A stretch of 15,416 bases of DNA. Source: JAFLBB01 sp040007195. GTDB taxonomy: Bacteria; Acidobacteriota; Terriglobia; Bryobacterales; Bryobacteraceae. Position 1 is the stretch's first letter, and each line of letters starts with the position of its first letter. The notes under the pieces were generated by a model that ran no database searches, was not told the origin of the DNA, and was given only the letters and a program-made list of their open reading frames with translations. Both the position numbers and the translations under genes were made by a program. Below, one piece after another: positions 6,345 to 14,359 of the stretch. The stretch spans positions 1 through 15,416 of the forward strand of contig JBDTVQ010000130.1 in the NCBI GenBank assembly GCA_040007195.1, written 5' to 3'.

Positions 6345-6357
6345 TATACTAACTTTA
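6345..6357 (+). promoter_or_regulatory. Promoter -10 box for a probably leaderless ATPase mRNA
   Basis: TATACT (6345-6350; 5/6 match) ends six bases before the ATG at 6357, so transcription would begin at or next to the start codon. No Shine-Dalgarno is present in the 25 bases upstream. The -35 region is weak (around TCTTAC, 6322-6327). Both facts point to a leaderless transcript. Confidence 0.5.
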
Positions 6358-7646
6358 TGATAGAGGATGAACTCTCCGCCGCATCCAACGTCCGAAATCC
6401 CTTCCGTCCCGGTGCTGGCCACATGCCCCCGTACCTCGCCGGACGCGACGACGAGAGCCGCGACTTCCACAAACTGCTTTCGCAGGATCCCATCCTCGCC
6501 AATCTCGTCCTGACCGGCCTCCGTGGCATCGGCAAAACCGTTCTGCTCGACGCCTTCAAGCCTGCCGCAATCGAATCTGGCTGGCTCTGGGCGGGCACCG
6601 ACATGTCCGAATCCACCAGCGTCACGGAAGAAAACATTGCCATCCGCCTGCTCACCGACCTGTCCGTCGTCACAGGATCGCTAGTCATTGAACCTGTCTC
6701 CGCCCGACCCATCGGGTTCTCCGGCACCGATCCCGCCCCCCAACCAGACCAGACCTTCAATTACGCCATGTTGAGTTGGATCTACGAAACGACACCCGGC
6801 CTGGTCGCCGACAAGCTCAAAGCGGTCCTGGAATCCGTCTGGCCGTATGTAGAAGCTGCCGGGAAGCGCGGCATTGTCTTCGCCTATGACGAGGCGCAAA
6901 ACCTGGCGGACCACGCAGCCAAACAGCAGTATCCGCTGTCCCTCCTGCTTGACGTTTTCCAGTCCCTCCAGCGCAAAGGCATCCGCATGATGCTCGCTCT
7001 GGCCGGTCTGCCCACTCTCTTCCCCAAACTCGTCGAAGCGCGCACCTTCGCCGAGCGGATGTTCCACACCATATTTCTCACGCCCCTCACCGAATCGGAA
7101 ACCGCCGACGCGATCAAGAAGCCCATCGATGCGGATCCAAACTGTCCCCTAAAAGTCGGCGCGGGATCCATCCGGTACATCTGGAGCATCACGCGCGGGT
7201 ATCCCTACTTCGTCCAATACGTCTGCCGGGAATCGTTCGACGTCCTCGTCCAGGCCATCAAGGGTGGACAACCTCTCCGCAGCATCCCCATCCGCGAAAT
7301 CCTCCGCAAGCTCGACATCGACTTTTTCGCCGGACGCTGGGCACGCGCCACCGACCGTCAACAGGACCTCCTTCGAATCGTTGCCACTCTCCCCACCTGC
7401 GACGCCGAATTCTCCGTCCTCGAAATCATCGCCAGCCCCGCGAACAAAGAGCTGGCCAAACCCTTCAGCGGCAGTCACGTGAACCAAATGTTCACCTCAC
7501 TCGCCGAAGCCGGCCTCGTCTACAAGAGCCGCCACGGAAAATACGCCTTTGCTGTCCCGCTTCTGGGCGATTTCATAAAGCGCCAATCTGAGCCGCCCGA
7601 GCCGCCGCCGCGCTTCAGCATGCCCCCGCTCAGCCCGGTACGCTAA
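6357..7646 (+). CDS. AAA+/ORC-like ATPase with predicted C-terminal winged helix, function unknown
   Basis: 429 residues. The P-loop is G54-LRGIGK-T61 in VLTGLRGIGKTVLLDAF. Walker B is IVFAYDEAQNL with D178 and E179. This is the layout of AAA_16/ORC1-Cdc6-like and STAND-type ATPases. The region LALAGLPTLFPKLVEARTF resembles the sensor-1 segment of that group. From about residue 325, a helical region with VNQMFTSLAEAGLVYKSRHGKYAFAVP looks like a winged helix-turn-helix, suggesting DNA binding or a protein-binding lid. A proline-rich tail follows. No membrane segment is seen. It is the first gene of a probable pair with the methyltransferase 10 bp downstream, and the AT-rich repeat-bearing promoter hints at separate regulation. 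The substrate and role are unknown. Confidence 0.85.
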   Translation: MIEDELSAASNVRNPFRPGAGHMPPYLAGRDDESRDFHKLLSQDPILANLVLTGLRGIGKTVLLDAFKPAAIESGWLWAGTDMSESTSVTEENIAIRLLTDLSVVTGSLVIEPVSARPIGFSGTDPAPQPDQTFNYAMLSWIYETTPGLVADKLKAVLESVWPYVEAAGKRGIVFAYDEAQNLADHAAKQQYPLSLLLDVFQSLQRKGIRMMLALAGLPTLFPKLVEARTFAERMFHTIFLTPLTESETADAIKKPIDADPNCPLKVGAGSIRYIWSITRGYPYFVQYVCRESFDVLVQAIKGGQPLRSIPIREILRKLDIDFFAGRWARATDRQQDLLRIVATLPTCDAEFSVLEIIASPANKELAKPFSGSHVNQMFTSLAEAGLVYKSRHGKYAFAVPLLGDFIKRQSEPPEPPPRFSMPPLSPVR

Positions 7647-7656
7647 AACAGTAGGG

Positions 7657-8817
7657 ATGCAATCCATTCGGGTGAGCCGCAAAGCCGTCGCTCGCCTCTC
7701 CACCGGTCACCCGTGGATCTTCACGAGTGATCTCATCGATAAGAAGGACGCTACCGGCGGCTCCGCCGTCGCCGTGAACGATCCCGCCGGCCGCGCCCTG
7801 GGCGTCGCCCACTACTCAGACTCTTCCCTCATCTCCCTCCGCATGCTCGACCGCGGCCGCCCCACCGTAGACGCCGCCTTCTATCGCAAGCGCATCGAAA
7901 CGGCCGCCGCCATGCGCGCCCGCCGCGTCCGCGACACAGACGCCTACCGCCTGGTCCACGCCGAAGCCGACCTCCTTCCTGGCCTTGTCATCGACCGCTA
8001 CGGCGATTGCTTCGTTCTACAGGCACTCACGCAGGGGATGGACGCCGCGCAGCCCTGGATCGTCGAAGCACTCATCGATCTGTTCGCTCCGCGCGCCATT
8101 GTCGCCCGCAACGACGCCGCCGTTCGCGACAAAGAGAACCTCGACCGCACAGTCGAGGTCGTCTACGGCGAAGCTCCCGAATTTGTCGAACTCGGCATGA
8201 ACGGCATGCGCTGGCGCACCGACCTTCTCCATGGCCAGAAGACGGGCGTCTTCCTCGATCAGCGGGAAAACTATCAGGCGGTCCGAAATTACGCTCACGG
8301 CCGCGCGCTCGATTGCTTCACTTGCACTGGCGGCTTCGCACTGCACCTCGCCTCCGTCTGCGAACAGGTCGACGCCGTCGACAGTTCGGAAGAGGCCCTA
8401 AAGTCCGCCGAATGGAATAAACAGGCCAACTCGATCACCAATGTGCACTTCCGCGAGGCCGATATGTTCGACCTCCTTGCCGCCTACTCCTCCTCGCGCC
8501 GCACCTATGACACGGTCGTCCTCGACCCACCGGCGCTCGCCAAATCACGCAGCGCCGTAGAGGCCGCCGCGCGTGCCTATCGTGAATTGAACACCCGTGC
8601 ACTGCGCCTTCTCCCGCCCGGTGGAGTTCTGGTCTCCTGTTCGTGCTCGCATCACATGAACGAGGCCGCGCTCCTCTCCGTTATCGCCGAAGCCTCGCTC
8701 GAAACGAACCGCTCACTGCGTGTTCTTGAACGCCGCACGCAGTCGCTCGACCACCCCATCCTCCTCACAGTTCCCGAAACAAGCTATCTCAAATGCCTCA
8801 TCTTTGAGGTCCTCTGA
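7657..8817 (+). CDS. Class I SAM-dependent rRNA (cytosine-5) methyltransferase, RlmI-like
   Basis: 386 residues. An N-terminal PUA-type RNA-binding region (VSRKAVARLSTGHPWIFTSDL, about 1-75) precedes an insertion domain and a Rossmann methyltransferase fold. The SAM-binding motif is around D219 (LDCFTCTGGFALHLA), with VDAVDSSEEAL as the ribose-binding acidic strand. The motif D290-P-P and the cysteines C328 and C330 in SCSCSHHM match the catalytic region of the RlmI family, which makes m5C in 23S rRNA (C1962 in E. coli). The order and length match RlmI (396 residues). The start lies 10 bp after the ATPase stop with AGGG touching the ATG, so translation may depend on coupling. The exact target base cannot be read from sequence, so the symbol is left open. 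Confidence 0.9.
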   Translation: MQSIRVSRKAVARLSTGHPWIFTSDLIDKKDATGGSAVAVNDPAGRALGVAHYSDSSLISLRMLDRGRPTVDAAFYRKRIETAAAMRARRVRDTDAYRLVHAEADLLPGLVIDRYGDCFVLQALTQGMDAAQPWIVEALIDLFAPRAIVARNDAAVRDKENLDRTVEVVYGEAPEFVELGMNGMRWRTDLLHGQKTGVFLDQRENYQAVRNYAHGRALDCFTCTGGFALHLASVCEQVDAVDSSEEALKSAEWNKQANSITNVHFREADMFDLLAAYSSSRRTYDTVVLDPPALAKSRSAVEAAARAYRELNTRALRLLPPGGVLVSCSCSHHMNEAALLSVIAEASLETNRSLRVLERRTQSLDHPILLTVPETSYLKCLIFEVL

Positions 8818-8842
8818 AACGGCATTTGGCCCAACACCTTCG

Positions 8843-8871
8843 TTGCAGGACGGGGATGGTTGCGCTATTGT
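8843..8871 (+). promoter_or_regulatory. Possible promoter of the hppA operon
   Basis: TTGCAG (8843-8848) and TATTGT (8866-8871) are 17 bases apart; each matches the sigma-70 consensus at four of six positions. It is the best candidate in the spacer between the methyltransferase and hppA. No terminator was seen before it, so read-through from upstream is also possible. Confidence 0.4.
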
Positions 8872-8886
8872 GTCTCAATGGCTGAA

Positions 8887-8909
8887 CGGCCCCCCTAGGA
8901 TCGGGGCCG
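8887..8909 (+). promoter_or_regulatory. GC hairpin in the hppA leader
   Basis: CGGCCCC (8887-8893) is exactly complementary to GGGGCCG (8903-8909) around a 9-base loop. No T-tract follows, so it is not a simple terminator. It would lie close to the 5' end of a transcript from the promoter just upstream and could affect RNA stability. Confidence 0.4.
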
Positions 8910-9122
8910 CGGGTCACGCGTTGAAGTGCTTTGGTTTTCAATCGTTTCTCTGAGTTGAGCAGATGAGAAATCCGAGCCGTCCTAATCCGGTCGCTATTGG
9001 CAGCATGCTTGCTCTGTCACGCCTGCGGCCTCACTTCATCACTACCGCCGCGACGGAGTGTCTCTCTCGGGAGTGCACGCCCTTTCAGTCCCATGAATCC
9101 TGAGGAGGAACTCATAACCGGT

Positions 9123-11306
9123 ATGCATTCGCTAACGCAAGTCGCTGTACCCGCATTTCTACTGCAAGCCACCGCGAGTAGCGAGGGTCAAATGTACCTC
9201 GCCATCACGCTTGTCATCAGCATCATTTCCCTATTGGTCGCCGTCGGCTTCGCACGTTATGTGCTGGCCCAGGACACGGGCACTGCTGAAATGCAGAAGG
9301 TCTCCAACGCCATTAAAGAGGGTGCCGAAGCCTTCCTCAAGCGGCAGAACACCACCATTCTCGGCCTCACCGTCGTTTTGGCCGTCATCATATTCGCAGG
9401 CTACAAGTTCGGCAAACCCGACGATCCGAACATCGCCCTGCGCATGACCTTCTCCTTCGTTATCGGTGCCATCTGTTCGGTCGCCGCCGGCTTTAGCGGC
9501 ATGTGGGTCTCCATCCGCGCCAACATCCGCACCGCTTCGGCTGCCCGCCGCGACATCAACCAGGCCCTGCAAGTCGCCCTTCGTGGAGGCGCCGTCACCG
9601 GCCTTAGCGTCGTCGCGCTCTCCCTGCTCGGCGTCGGCGTGCTCTTCTTTCTCTTCGGTGGCCTCGAAGACCCGCAGCATGTGCCTCATCAAATCGTCGC
9701 CTTCGGTTTCGGCGCCAGCTTCGTCGCTCTGTTCGCGCAACTGGGTGGAGGTATCTACACCAAAGCGGCCGACGTCGGCGCTGACCTCGTCGGCAAAGTC
9801 GAAGCAGGCATTCCCGAAGACGACCCGCGCAACCCCGCCGTCATCGCCGATCTCGTGGGCGACAACGTCGGCGATTGCGCAGGCCGCGGTGCCGACCTCT
9901 TCGAATCCACCGCCGCCGAAAACATCGGCGCCATGATCCTCGGCGTGGCCCTCTTTCCCGTCTTCGGCATCCAAGGCGTTATGTTTCCGCTGCTCGCACG
10001 CGCCTTCGGTCTGATCGCCTCCATCATCGGTATCCTCTCGGTGAAGGTGAAGGGCGACGAAGACCCCATGAACGCCCTCAACCGTGGCTACTACGTCACC
10101 ACGGCCTTCGCCATTGGCGGCTTCTATCTCGCTGTCCACCTGCTCCTGCAAGGCAACATGTATCTGTTTGCATCTGGAGTCGTCGGCATCATCACAGCGT
10201 TCCTGTTCGTCTACATCACGCAGTACTACACCGAATACAAATACCGCCCCGTGCAGGACATCGCCAAAAGCTGCACCACTGGTCCGGCCACGACGATCAT
10301 CACCGGTTTCGCCGTCGGCCTCGAATGCACCGCGGCCCCCGTGCTCGTCATCTCGGCCGCCATTCTTAGCAGCTACTATCTCGGTATCAACGCCGGCTTG
10401 AACGTCAGCGAACAGGCCGCCGGACTTTACGGCACGGCCATTGCCACCATGGGCATGCTCGCCACTTGCGCCTATATCCTCGCCATGGATACCTTCGGTC
10501 CCATCACGGATAACGCAGGCGGCATCGTCGAAATGTCCAAGCAGCCAGAAGAGGTCCGCAAACGTACGGACCGCCTCGATTCCGTCGGCAACACCACCAA
10601 GGCCCTCACCAAAGGCTATGCCATCGGCTCAGCGGCGCTGGCAGCCTTCCTGCTTTTCTCGGCCTACATTGACGAGGTGAAGATCCTGCTCGGACGCGCG
10701 CCCGATTCTCCCTTCCCGATCGATATCGGCCACGTGCCCGTGTTCACCGGCGCATTGATCGGCGCCATGCTCGTCTTCCTGTTTAGCTCGCTTGCCATAC
10801 GCGCCGTCGGCCGCGCCGCCGAAACGATCATCGAAGAAGTCCGCCGCCAGTTCCGCGAAAACCCGGGCATCATGAAAGGCACCTCCGATCCGGACTACGC
10901 CACCTGCGTCGACATCGTCGCCAAAAGCGCACTCAAGGCGATGGTCCTGCCCGGCATCCTGCCTATCGCCGTGCCCGTTCTGGTCGGCGTCACCTTCCGG
11001 CTCTTCGCCCGGCCCGGTGATCAGTATCCAGTCGGTGCCGTATCGGTCGCCGCGCTGCTCATGGTGGGCACCATCTCCGGCATCCTGCTCGCGTTGCTCA
11101 TGAACAACGGCGGCGGCGCCTGGGACAACGCCAAGAAATACATCGAAACGGGCGCCTATGGCGGCAAAGGCTCCGACGCACACAAAGCTAGCGTCGTCGG
11201 AGACACGGTCGGCGATCCCTTTAAAGACACTGCTGGCCCGTCGCTGCACGTGCTCATAAAACTGCTCAGCACCATCACTCTGGTTGCCGCGCCGTTGTTT
11301 ATCTAA
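9123..11306 (+). CDS. hppA: K+-independent proton-pumping membrane pyrophosphatase
   Basis: 727 residues with many hydrophobic segments, about 16 expected for the family. It couples pyrophosphate hydrolysis to proton export, saving energy when ATP is scarce. The substrate site is seen as D217-VGAD221-LVGK225-VE, then DNVGDCAGRGADLFES, and near the C-terminus DAHKASVVGDTVGDPFKDTAGPS. K493 and T496 in GNTTKALTKGYAIGSA are the residues that mark K+-independent enzymes; K+-dependent and Na+-pumping forms have Ala and usually Gly there. AGGAGG (9103-9108) precedes the ATG, though 14 bases away. An upstream in-frame ATG at 9093 overlaps that binding site and would add ten residues. The TPR gene follows after 10 bp without a terminator. 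Confidence 0.96.
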   Translation: MHSLTQVAVPAFLLQATASSEGQMYLAITLVISIISLLVAVGFARYVLAQDTGTAEMQKVSNAIKEGAEAFLKRQNTTILGLTVVLAVIIFAGYKFGKPDDPNIALRMTFSFVIGAICSVAAGFSGMWVSIRANIRTASAARRDINQALQVALRGGAVTGLSVVALSLLGVGVLFFLFGGLEDPQHVPHQIVAFGFGASFVALFAQLGGGIYTKAADVGADLVGKVEAGIPEDDPRNPAVIADLVGDNVGDCAGRGADLFESTAAENIGAMILGVALFPVFGIQGVMFPLLARAFGLIASIIGILSVKVKGDEDPMNALNRGYYVTTAFAIGGFYLAVHLLLQGNMYLFASGVVGIITAFLFVYITQYYTEYKYRPVQDIAKSCTTGPATTIITGFAVGLECTAAPVLVISAAILSSYYLGINAGLNVSEQAAGLYGTAIATMGMLATCAYILAMDTFGPITDNAGGIVEMSKQPEEVRKRTDRLDSVGNTTKALTKGYAIGSAALAAFLLFSAYIDEVKILLGRAPDSPFPIDIGHVPVFTGALIGAMLVFLFSSLAIRAVGRAAETIIEEVRRQFRENPGIMKGTSDPDYATCVDIVAKSALKAMVLPGILPIAVPVLVGVTFRLFARPGDQYPVGAVSVAALLMVGTISGILLALLMNNGGGAWDNAKKYIETGAYGGKGSDAHKASVVGDTVGDPFKDTAGPSLHVLIKLLSTITLVAAPLFI

Positions 11307-11316
11307 AATACGTGTA

Positions 11317-12990
11317 GTGCCTTTACGCGTAGTATTTCTTCTTCTTGTCCTGGGCCTGCCGCTGCTTCACGCCCAGGACAAGAAGGGTAAGCCGTCTTCC
11401 GATGCCCTCCGCGACCGCGCCGCGAATCGCATTGCGGTGGGTGATCGCAATCTTGCCCTGGCCGATCTGAACCAGGCGCTTCAAATCAATCCCAACGATG
11501 CCCAGGCCTGGCGCTTACGCGCGGAAACCAATCTTGCCCTCGGCGATTCCAAGCAGGCTGCGATGGACTTCACCCGCTGCCTCGAACTTAAGCTCGAGCA
11601 CGCAGGTGTGTATGCGGGCCGCGCCAATGCCTACCGCGCACAGCACCAAAATGAGAAGGCCCTCGCCGATTACGCAGCCGCCATCAAGCTGCGCCTCGAC
11701 GATCCCGAAACATATCGCCAGCGCGCCGATCTCTACCTCTCCATGGAGCGCAACCAGGACGCCATCGACGACCTCGACCGTGTCATCCAGTTCCTGCCCG
11801 ACGACACTCCCAGCTATCTCAATCGCGCCAAAGCCTTCGGCAACGCCGGGCGCTTCGATCGAGCAGTTTCCGACCTCGATAAGGTACTCCAGCGAGAACC
11901 CGCGAACACCGAGGCTCGCGGTCTGCGCGCCGCCGCACAGGCCCGCCGTGGCCAGCATGCCGAAGCCGTCGCCGACTTTACCGCTGCCATCCAAGCCGAC
12001 CCCAACAACGCCAAGCTCTTACTCGCGCGAGCCGATAGCTATGTCGCCCTCGGTGACTCAGCCCATGCACTTTCAGACCGCGACCGCGCCGTCCAACTGC
12101 AACCCGATCTCGCCGAAGCCTACCTCGCCCGCGGTGGATCGCACCATTCGCTCGGGGAACATGAACAGGGCCTCGCCGATCGCTCCAAAGCCATCGAGTT
12201 GAATCCGAAGCTCACAGTCGCCTGGAAGGCTCGGGGCAATGCGTACTTCTTGCTGGAGCGCTTCGACGACGCGGTTAAGGATCTGGAAGAGGCCGCCAGG
12301 CTTGATCCCGCCGACCCCGAAATCGCCAGCCTGCTGCAATTGGCCAAGTACCGCCTGGAACAATCAAATGCTCCTCCGCCCCAGGCTCCCAAAATGATCT
12401 ATGCCGCCGAGTCGGCGCTCACGGCGTCGAACCTGTCCGAACTTCCAGCGAAGGAGGAACCCGTGCAGGTGGCCGCTGTGCCCCCGCAGGCACAAGCGCC
12501 CCCCGCGTTTACACGGGCCACGCCCACCCCGCCAATGCAATCAGTGCCAACTCCCGCGCCTGCTGCAACAGTGCCCCCAGCTCCACCCCCCGCCGCTCCG
12601 GCGCCGCCACCTGTCATCACAACGCGCACCCTTACTGCACCCGAGCCGGCGCCAGTCCCCGCACAACTCCCCGCGCTGCGTCCCGAAGCGCACAACGCCC
12701 GCGCGCGGGCCGCGGCTGATGCCGGCGACCTCGAACTCGCCCTGGCCCACTTCAACGCCGCACTTGCCGCGCGCCCGGGCTACACGCTCGCCCTGAACGG
12801 CCGCGGCTTCGTCTACATGAAGATGCGCAAGCCGCTACCCGCCATCGAAGATTTCACAGCCGCCATCAAAGCCGACCCCAACTACGCGAACGCTTACCGT
12901 AACCGCGCCGCCGCGCGTAAATTGATCGGCGATGTGGATGGTTCCGCCGCCGACCTCGCAATGGAACAGAAACTCCTAAGCGGGCGATGA
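11317..12990 (+). CDS. Secreted or periplasmic TPR-repeat protein with Pro/Ala linker
   Basis: 557 residues. An N-terminal signal peptide (MPLRVVFLLLVLGLPLLHA, cleavage likely before Q20) directs export. Nine consecutive 34-residue tetratricopeptide repeats fill about residues 27-345, recognisable by the recurring pattern A-x-R-x-x-A-x-x-x-x-G and a terminal NP or DP. A low-complexity Pro/Ala linker (about 349-457) follows, then three more repeats to the C-terminus. TPR arrays are scaffolds for protein binding and no enzyme motif is present. The GTG was chosen because it gives a clean signal peptide; a TTG at 11284 inside hppA is possible but adds an uncharged start. It lies 10 bp after hppA and overlaps the next gene by an ATGA, so it is part of that operon. 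The partner is unknown. Confidence 0.88.
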   Translation: MPLRVVFLLLVLGLPLLHAQDKKGKPSSDALRDRAANRIAVGDRNLALADLNQALQINPNDAQAWRLRAETNLALGDSKQAAMDFTRCLELKLEHAGVYAGRANAYRAQHQNEKALADYAAAIKLRLDDPETYRQRADLYLSMERNQDAIDDLDRVIQFLPDDTPSYLNRAKAFGNAGRFDRAVSDLDKVLQREPANTEARGLRAAAQARRGQHAEAVADFTAAIQADPNNAKLLLARADSYVALGDSAHALSDRDRAVQLQPDLAEAYLARGGSHHSLGEHEQGLADRSKAIELNPKLTVAWKARGNAYFLLERFDDAVKDLEEAARLDPADPEIASLLQLAKYRLEQSNAPPPQAPKMIYAAESALTASNLSELPAKEEPVQVAAVPPQAQAPPAFTRATPTPPMQSVPTPAPAATVPPAPPPAAPAPPPVITTRTLTAPEPAPVPAQLPALRPEAHNARARAAADAGDLELALAHFNAALAARPGYTLALNGRGFVYMKMRKPLPAIEDFTAAIKADPNYANAYRNRAAARKLIGDVDGSAADLAMEQKLLSGR

Positions 12991-14345
12991 CTCTCCGCCT
13001 CCTCGTTCTCTTCGTTGCGGCTCTCTGCCCCGCCCTTGAGATCGAGACGGCTGGCTCCGCCCGCATGGAATTCGTTGTCGAAAACGGCGCCCAAGCCAAC
13101 CTCGTCTATCACGCCGTTTGCATTGCCGAAAAGATCAGTTGCACCAGCGCGTCCTTCCAGCAACTCTGGAAGCAGAAGCTTGCCTGGAGCACCAACGACG
13201 AGCGCTTGATGCAGGCGTTCCGCAAGGCAATCGGCTTTAGCGGCTCACCCGTCGCAGGCACCTACCCTTTCCTTCCCAACTACCCGGCGTTCTATGGCGA
13301 TGAACGCAAGGAGCGCGCCCTGATTGCCGCCCTGCTCGACGCGCGCGATCTGGACGATGCGGTTCAGCGCGCCAAAACCCTCGCCGGCCGCAAACGCGCC
13401 AGCGCCGTCAGCGCAATGCTCACCGCCATGAAGCCTCGCTTTGATCGCTGGTGGAGCGACGAGGGTGACCGGCGCTCGCAAGGCTATGCGCACAGAATTA
13501 CCAAGACGCTGCGCGACCACAAGCTCGTCGAGCTCAGCCAAACCGTCGCCCACTTGATGGGCTTCGAATGGCAGGGCATGCAGCGGTTGCGCTTTCACAT
13601 CATCTCTCACCCCGACGCCGATCCCCACTCCGTCCGTGCCACTCAAATTCAACAACAGGCCGTGCTCGAAGCTACAACGATACTCTCCACCGAAAAGTAC
13701 GTCAGCATCTCGCTTCACGAGCTGTTCCACTACTTCTACGACTCGCTTCCGCTCGACCGCCATGTTGCCCTCATGCGCCAGTTTGCCGCCTCCGATGAAA
13801 AGTTCGCCGGAGCTTATTACACGCTCTTCAACGAGGCTCTTGTTTCCGCCGCCGCCACCCTCGTCGATCAACGCCTGATGCCGGAAACCTTCCGCAAGGA
13901 AAGCACGAACCTGAATTACTTCCATCCCTGCATCGCGCCGCTGGCACGCGCGCTGTTCACGATCGTGCCTGGGCGCATTCAACGGAACGAGCCATTCCTC
14001 GACGCCATCGCCCCCGCCTACATCGCCGCGGGGAAACTGGAACTCGGCGCGGCGGCGAACAAACTAGCCTTCGCCATGATGGCACGCGGCGTTTATGGAA
14101 ACGATGCGTTGATCAAGCGCATGTCTAAACCATTGCAGGAATCCTCGCCAGCCATCGGAACGTTCACAAATGAAGCCAAGCTACTGCGCCACTTTGAATA
14201 CGTAAACGTCATCCGCCTCGCGATCCGCCCCGGACCGTCCAAAGTGGAACAAAACGAACCCACGCCCAAATCTGTGGCCGTAAGCTTCACTGCTCCCGAT
14301 GAAGCCGCGCTCGACAAACTCATCCGCGACTTCTTCGCGAGATAA
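12987..14345 (+). CDS. Secreted putative zinc metalloprotease (HELFH), family unknown
   Basis: 452 residues with a probable signal peptide (MTLRLLVLFVAALCPA). I do not recognise a named family. A zinc-protease motif H244-E-L-F-H248 occurs in YVSISLHELFHYFYD. E283 in LFNEALVSAAA lies 34 residues after the motif, a spacing and context fitting the third ligand of gluzincins. The N-terminal half (about 20-190) is mostly helical and charged and may be a prodomain or substrate-binding part. The motif is preceded by a beta-type strand, as in true HExxH enzymes. The start codon overlaps the TPR stop as ATGA, implying coupled translation and perhaps a physical partnership. A membrane protein follows after 14 bp. 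The peptidase call is inference from motif geometry. Confidence 0.75.
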   Translation: MTLRLLVLFVAALCPALEIETAGSARMEFVVENGAQANLVYHAVCIAEKISCTSASFQQLWKQKLAWSTNDERLMQAFRKAIGFSGSPVAGTYPFLPNYPAFYGDERKERALIAALLDARDLDDAVQRAKTLAGRKRASAVSAMLTAMKPRFDRWWSDEGDRRSQGYAHRITKTLRDHKLVELSQTVAHLMGFEWQGMQRLRFHIISHPDADPHSVRATQIQQQAVLEATTILSTEKYVSISLHELFHYFYDSLPLDRHVALMRQFAASDEKFAGAYYTLFNEALVSAAATLVDQRLMPETFRKESTNLNYFHPCIAPLARALFTIVPGRIQRNEPFLDAIAPAYIAAGKLELGAAANKLAFAMMARGVYGNDALIKRMSKPLQESSPAIGTFTNEAKLLRHFEYVNVIRLAIRPGPSKVEQNEPTPKSVAVSFTAPDEAALDKLIRDFFAR

Positions 14346-14359
14346 TAGCGGTCTTCGAA

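Larger units (their letters stand above)
8818..9122 (+). other. 305-bp leader region upstream of hppA
   Basis: No convincing gene lies here on either strand. A reading frame continuous with hppA extends upstream, but its residues (CHACGLTSSLPPRRSVSLGS) are unlike any pyrophosphatase N-terminus. The region holds a possible promoter, a GC hairpin (8887-8909), and a weaker stem pairing TTTCTC (8945-8950) with GAGAAA (8965-8970). A strong AGGAGG lies near the 3' end. If the promoter is real, the hppA leader is about 245 bases, long enough for a regulatory RNA, but I recognise no riboswitch class. Confidence 0.5.

Noticed and set aside
8997..9122. Extended N-terminus of hppA from an upstream start
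   Set aside because: The extra residues are Cys/Ser/Arg-rich and not membrane-like, and the AGGAGG site lies inside the extension.
9231..10151. 306-codon minus-strand ORF opposite hppA
   Set aside because: It is highly acidic and repetitive in Glu, Asp and Gly, as expected from reading a GC-rich gene backwards.
12401..12796. Plus-strand ORF in another frame over the TPR linker
   Set aside because: It is an Arg/Pro-rich shadow of the Pro/Ala-coding linker, with no independent start signal.
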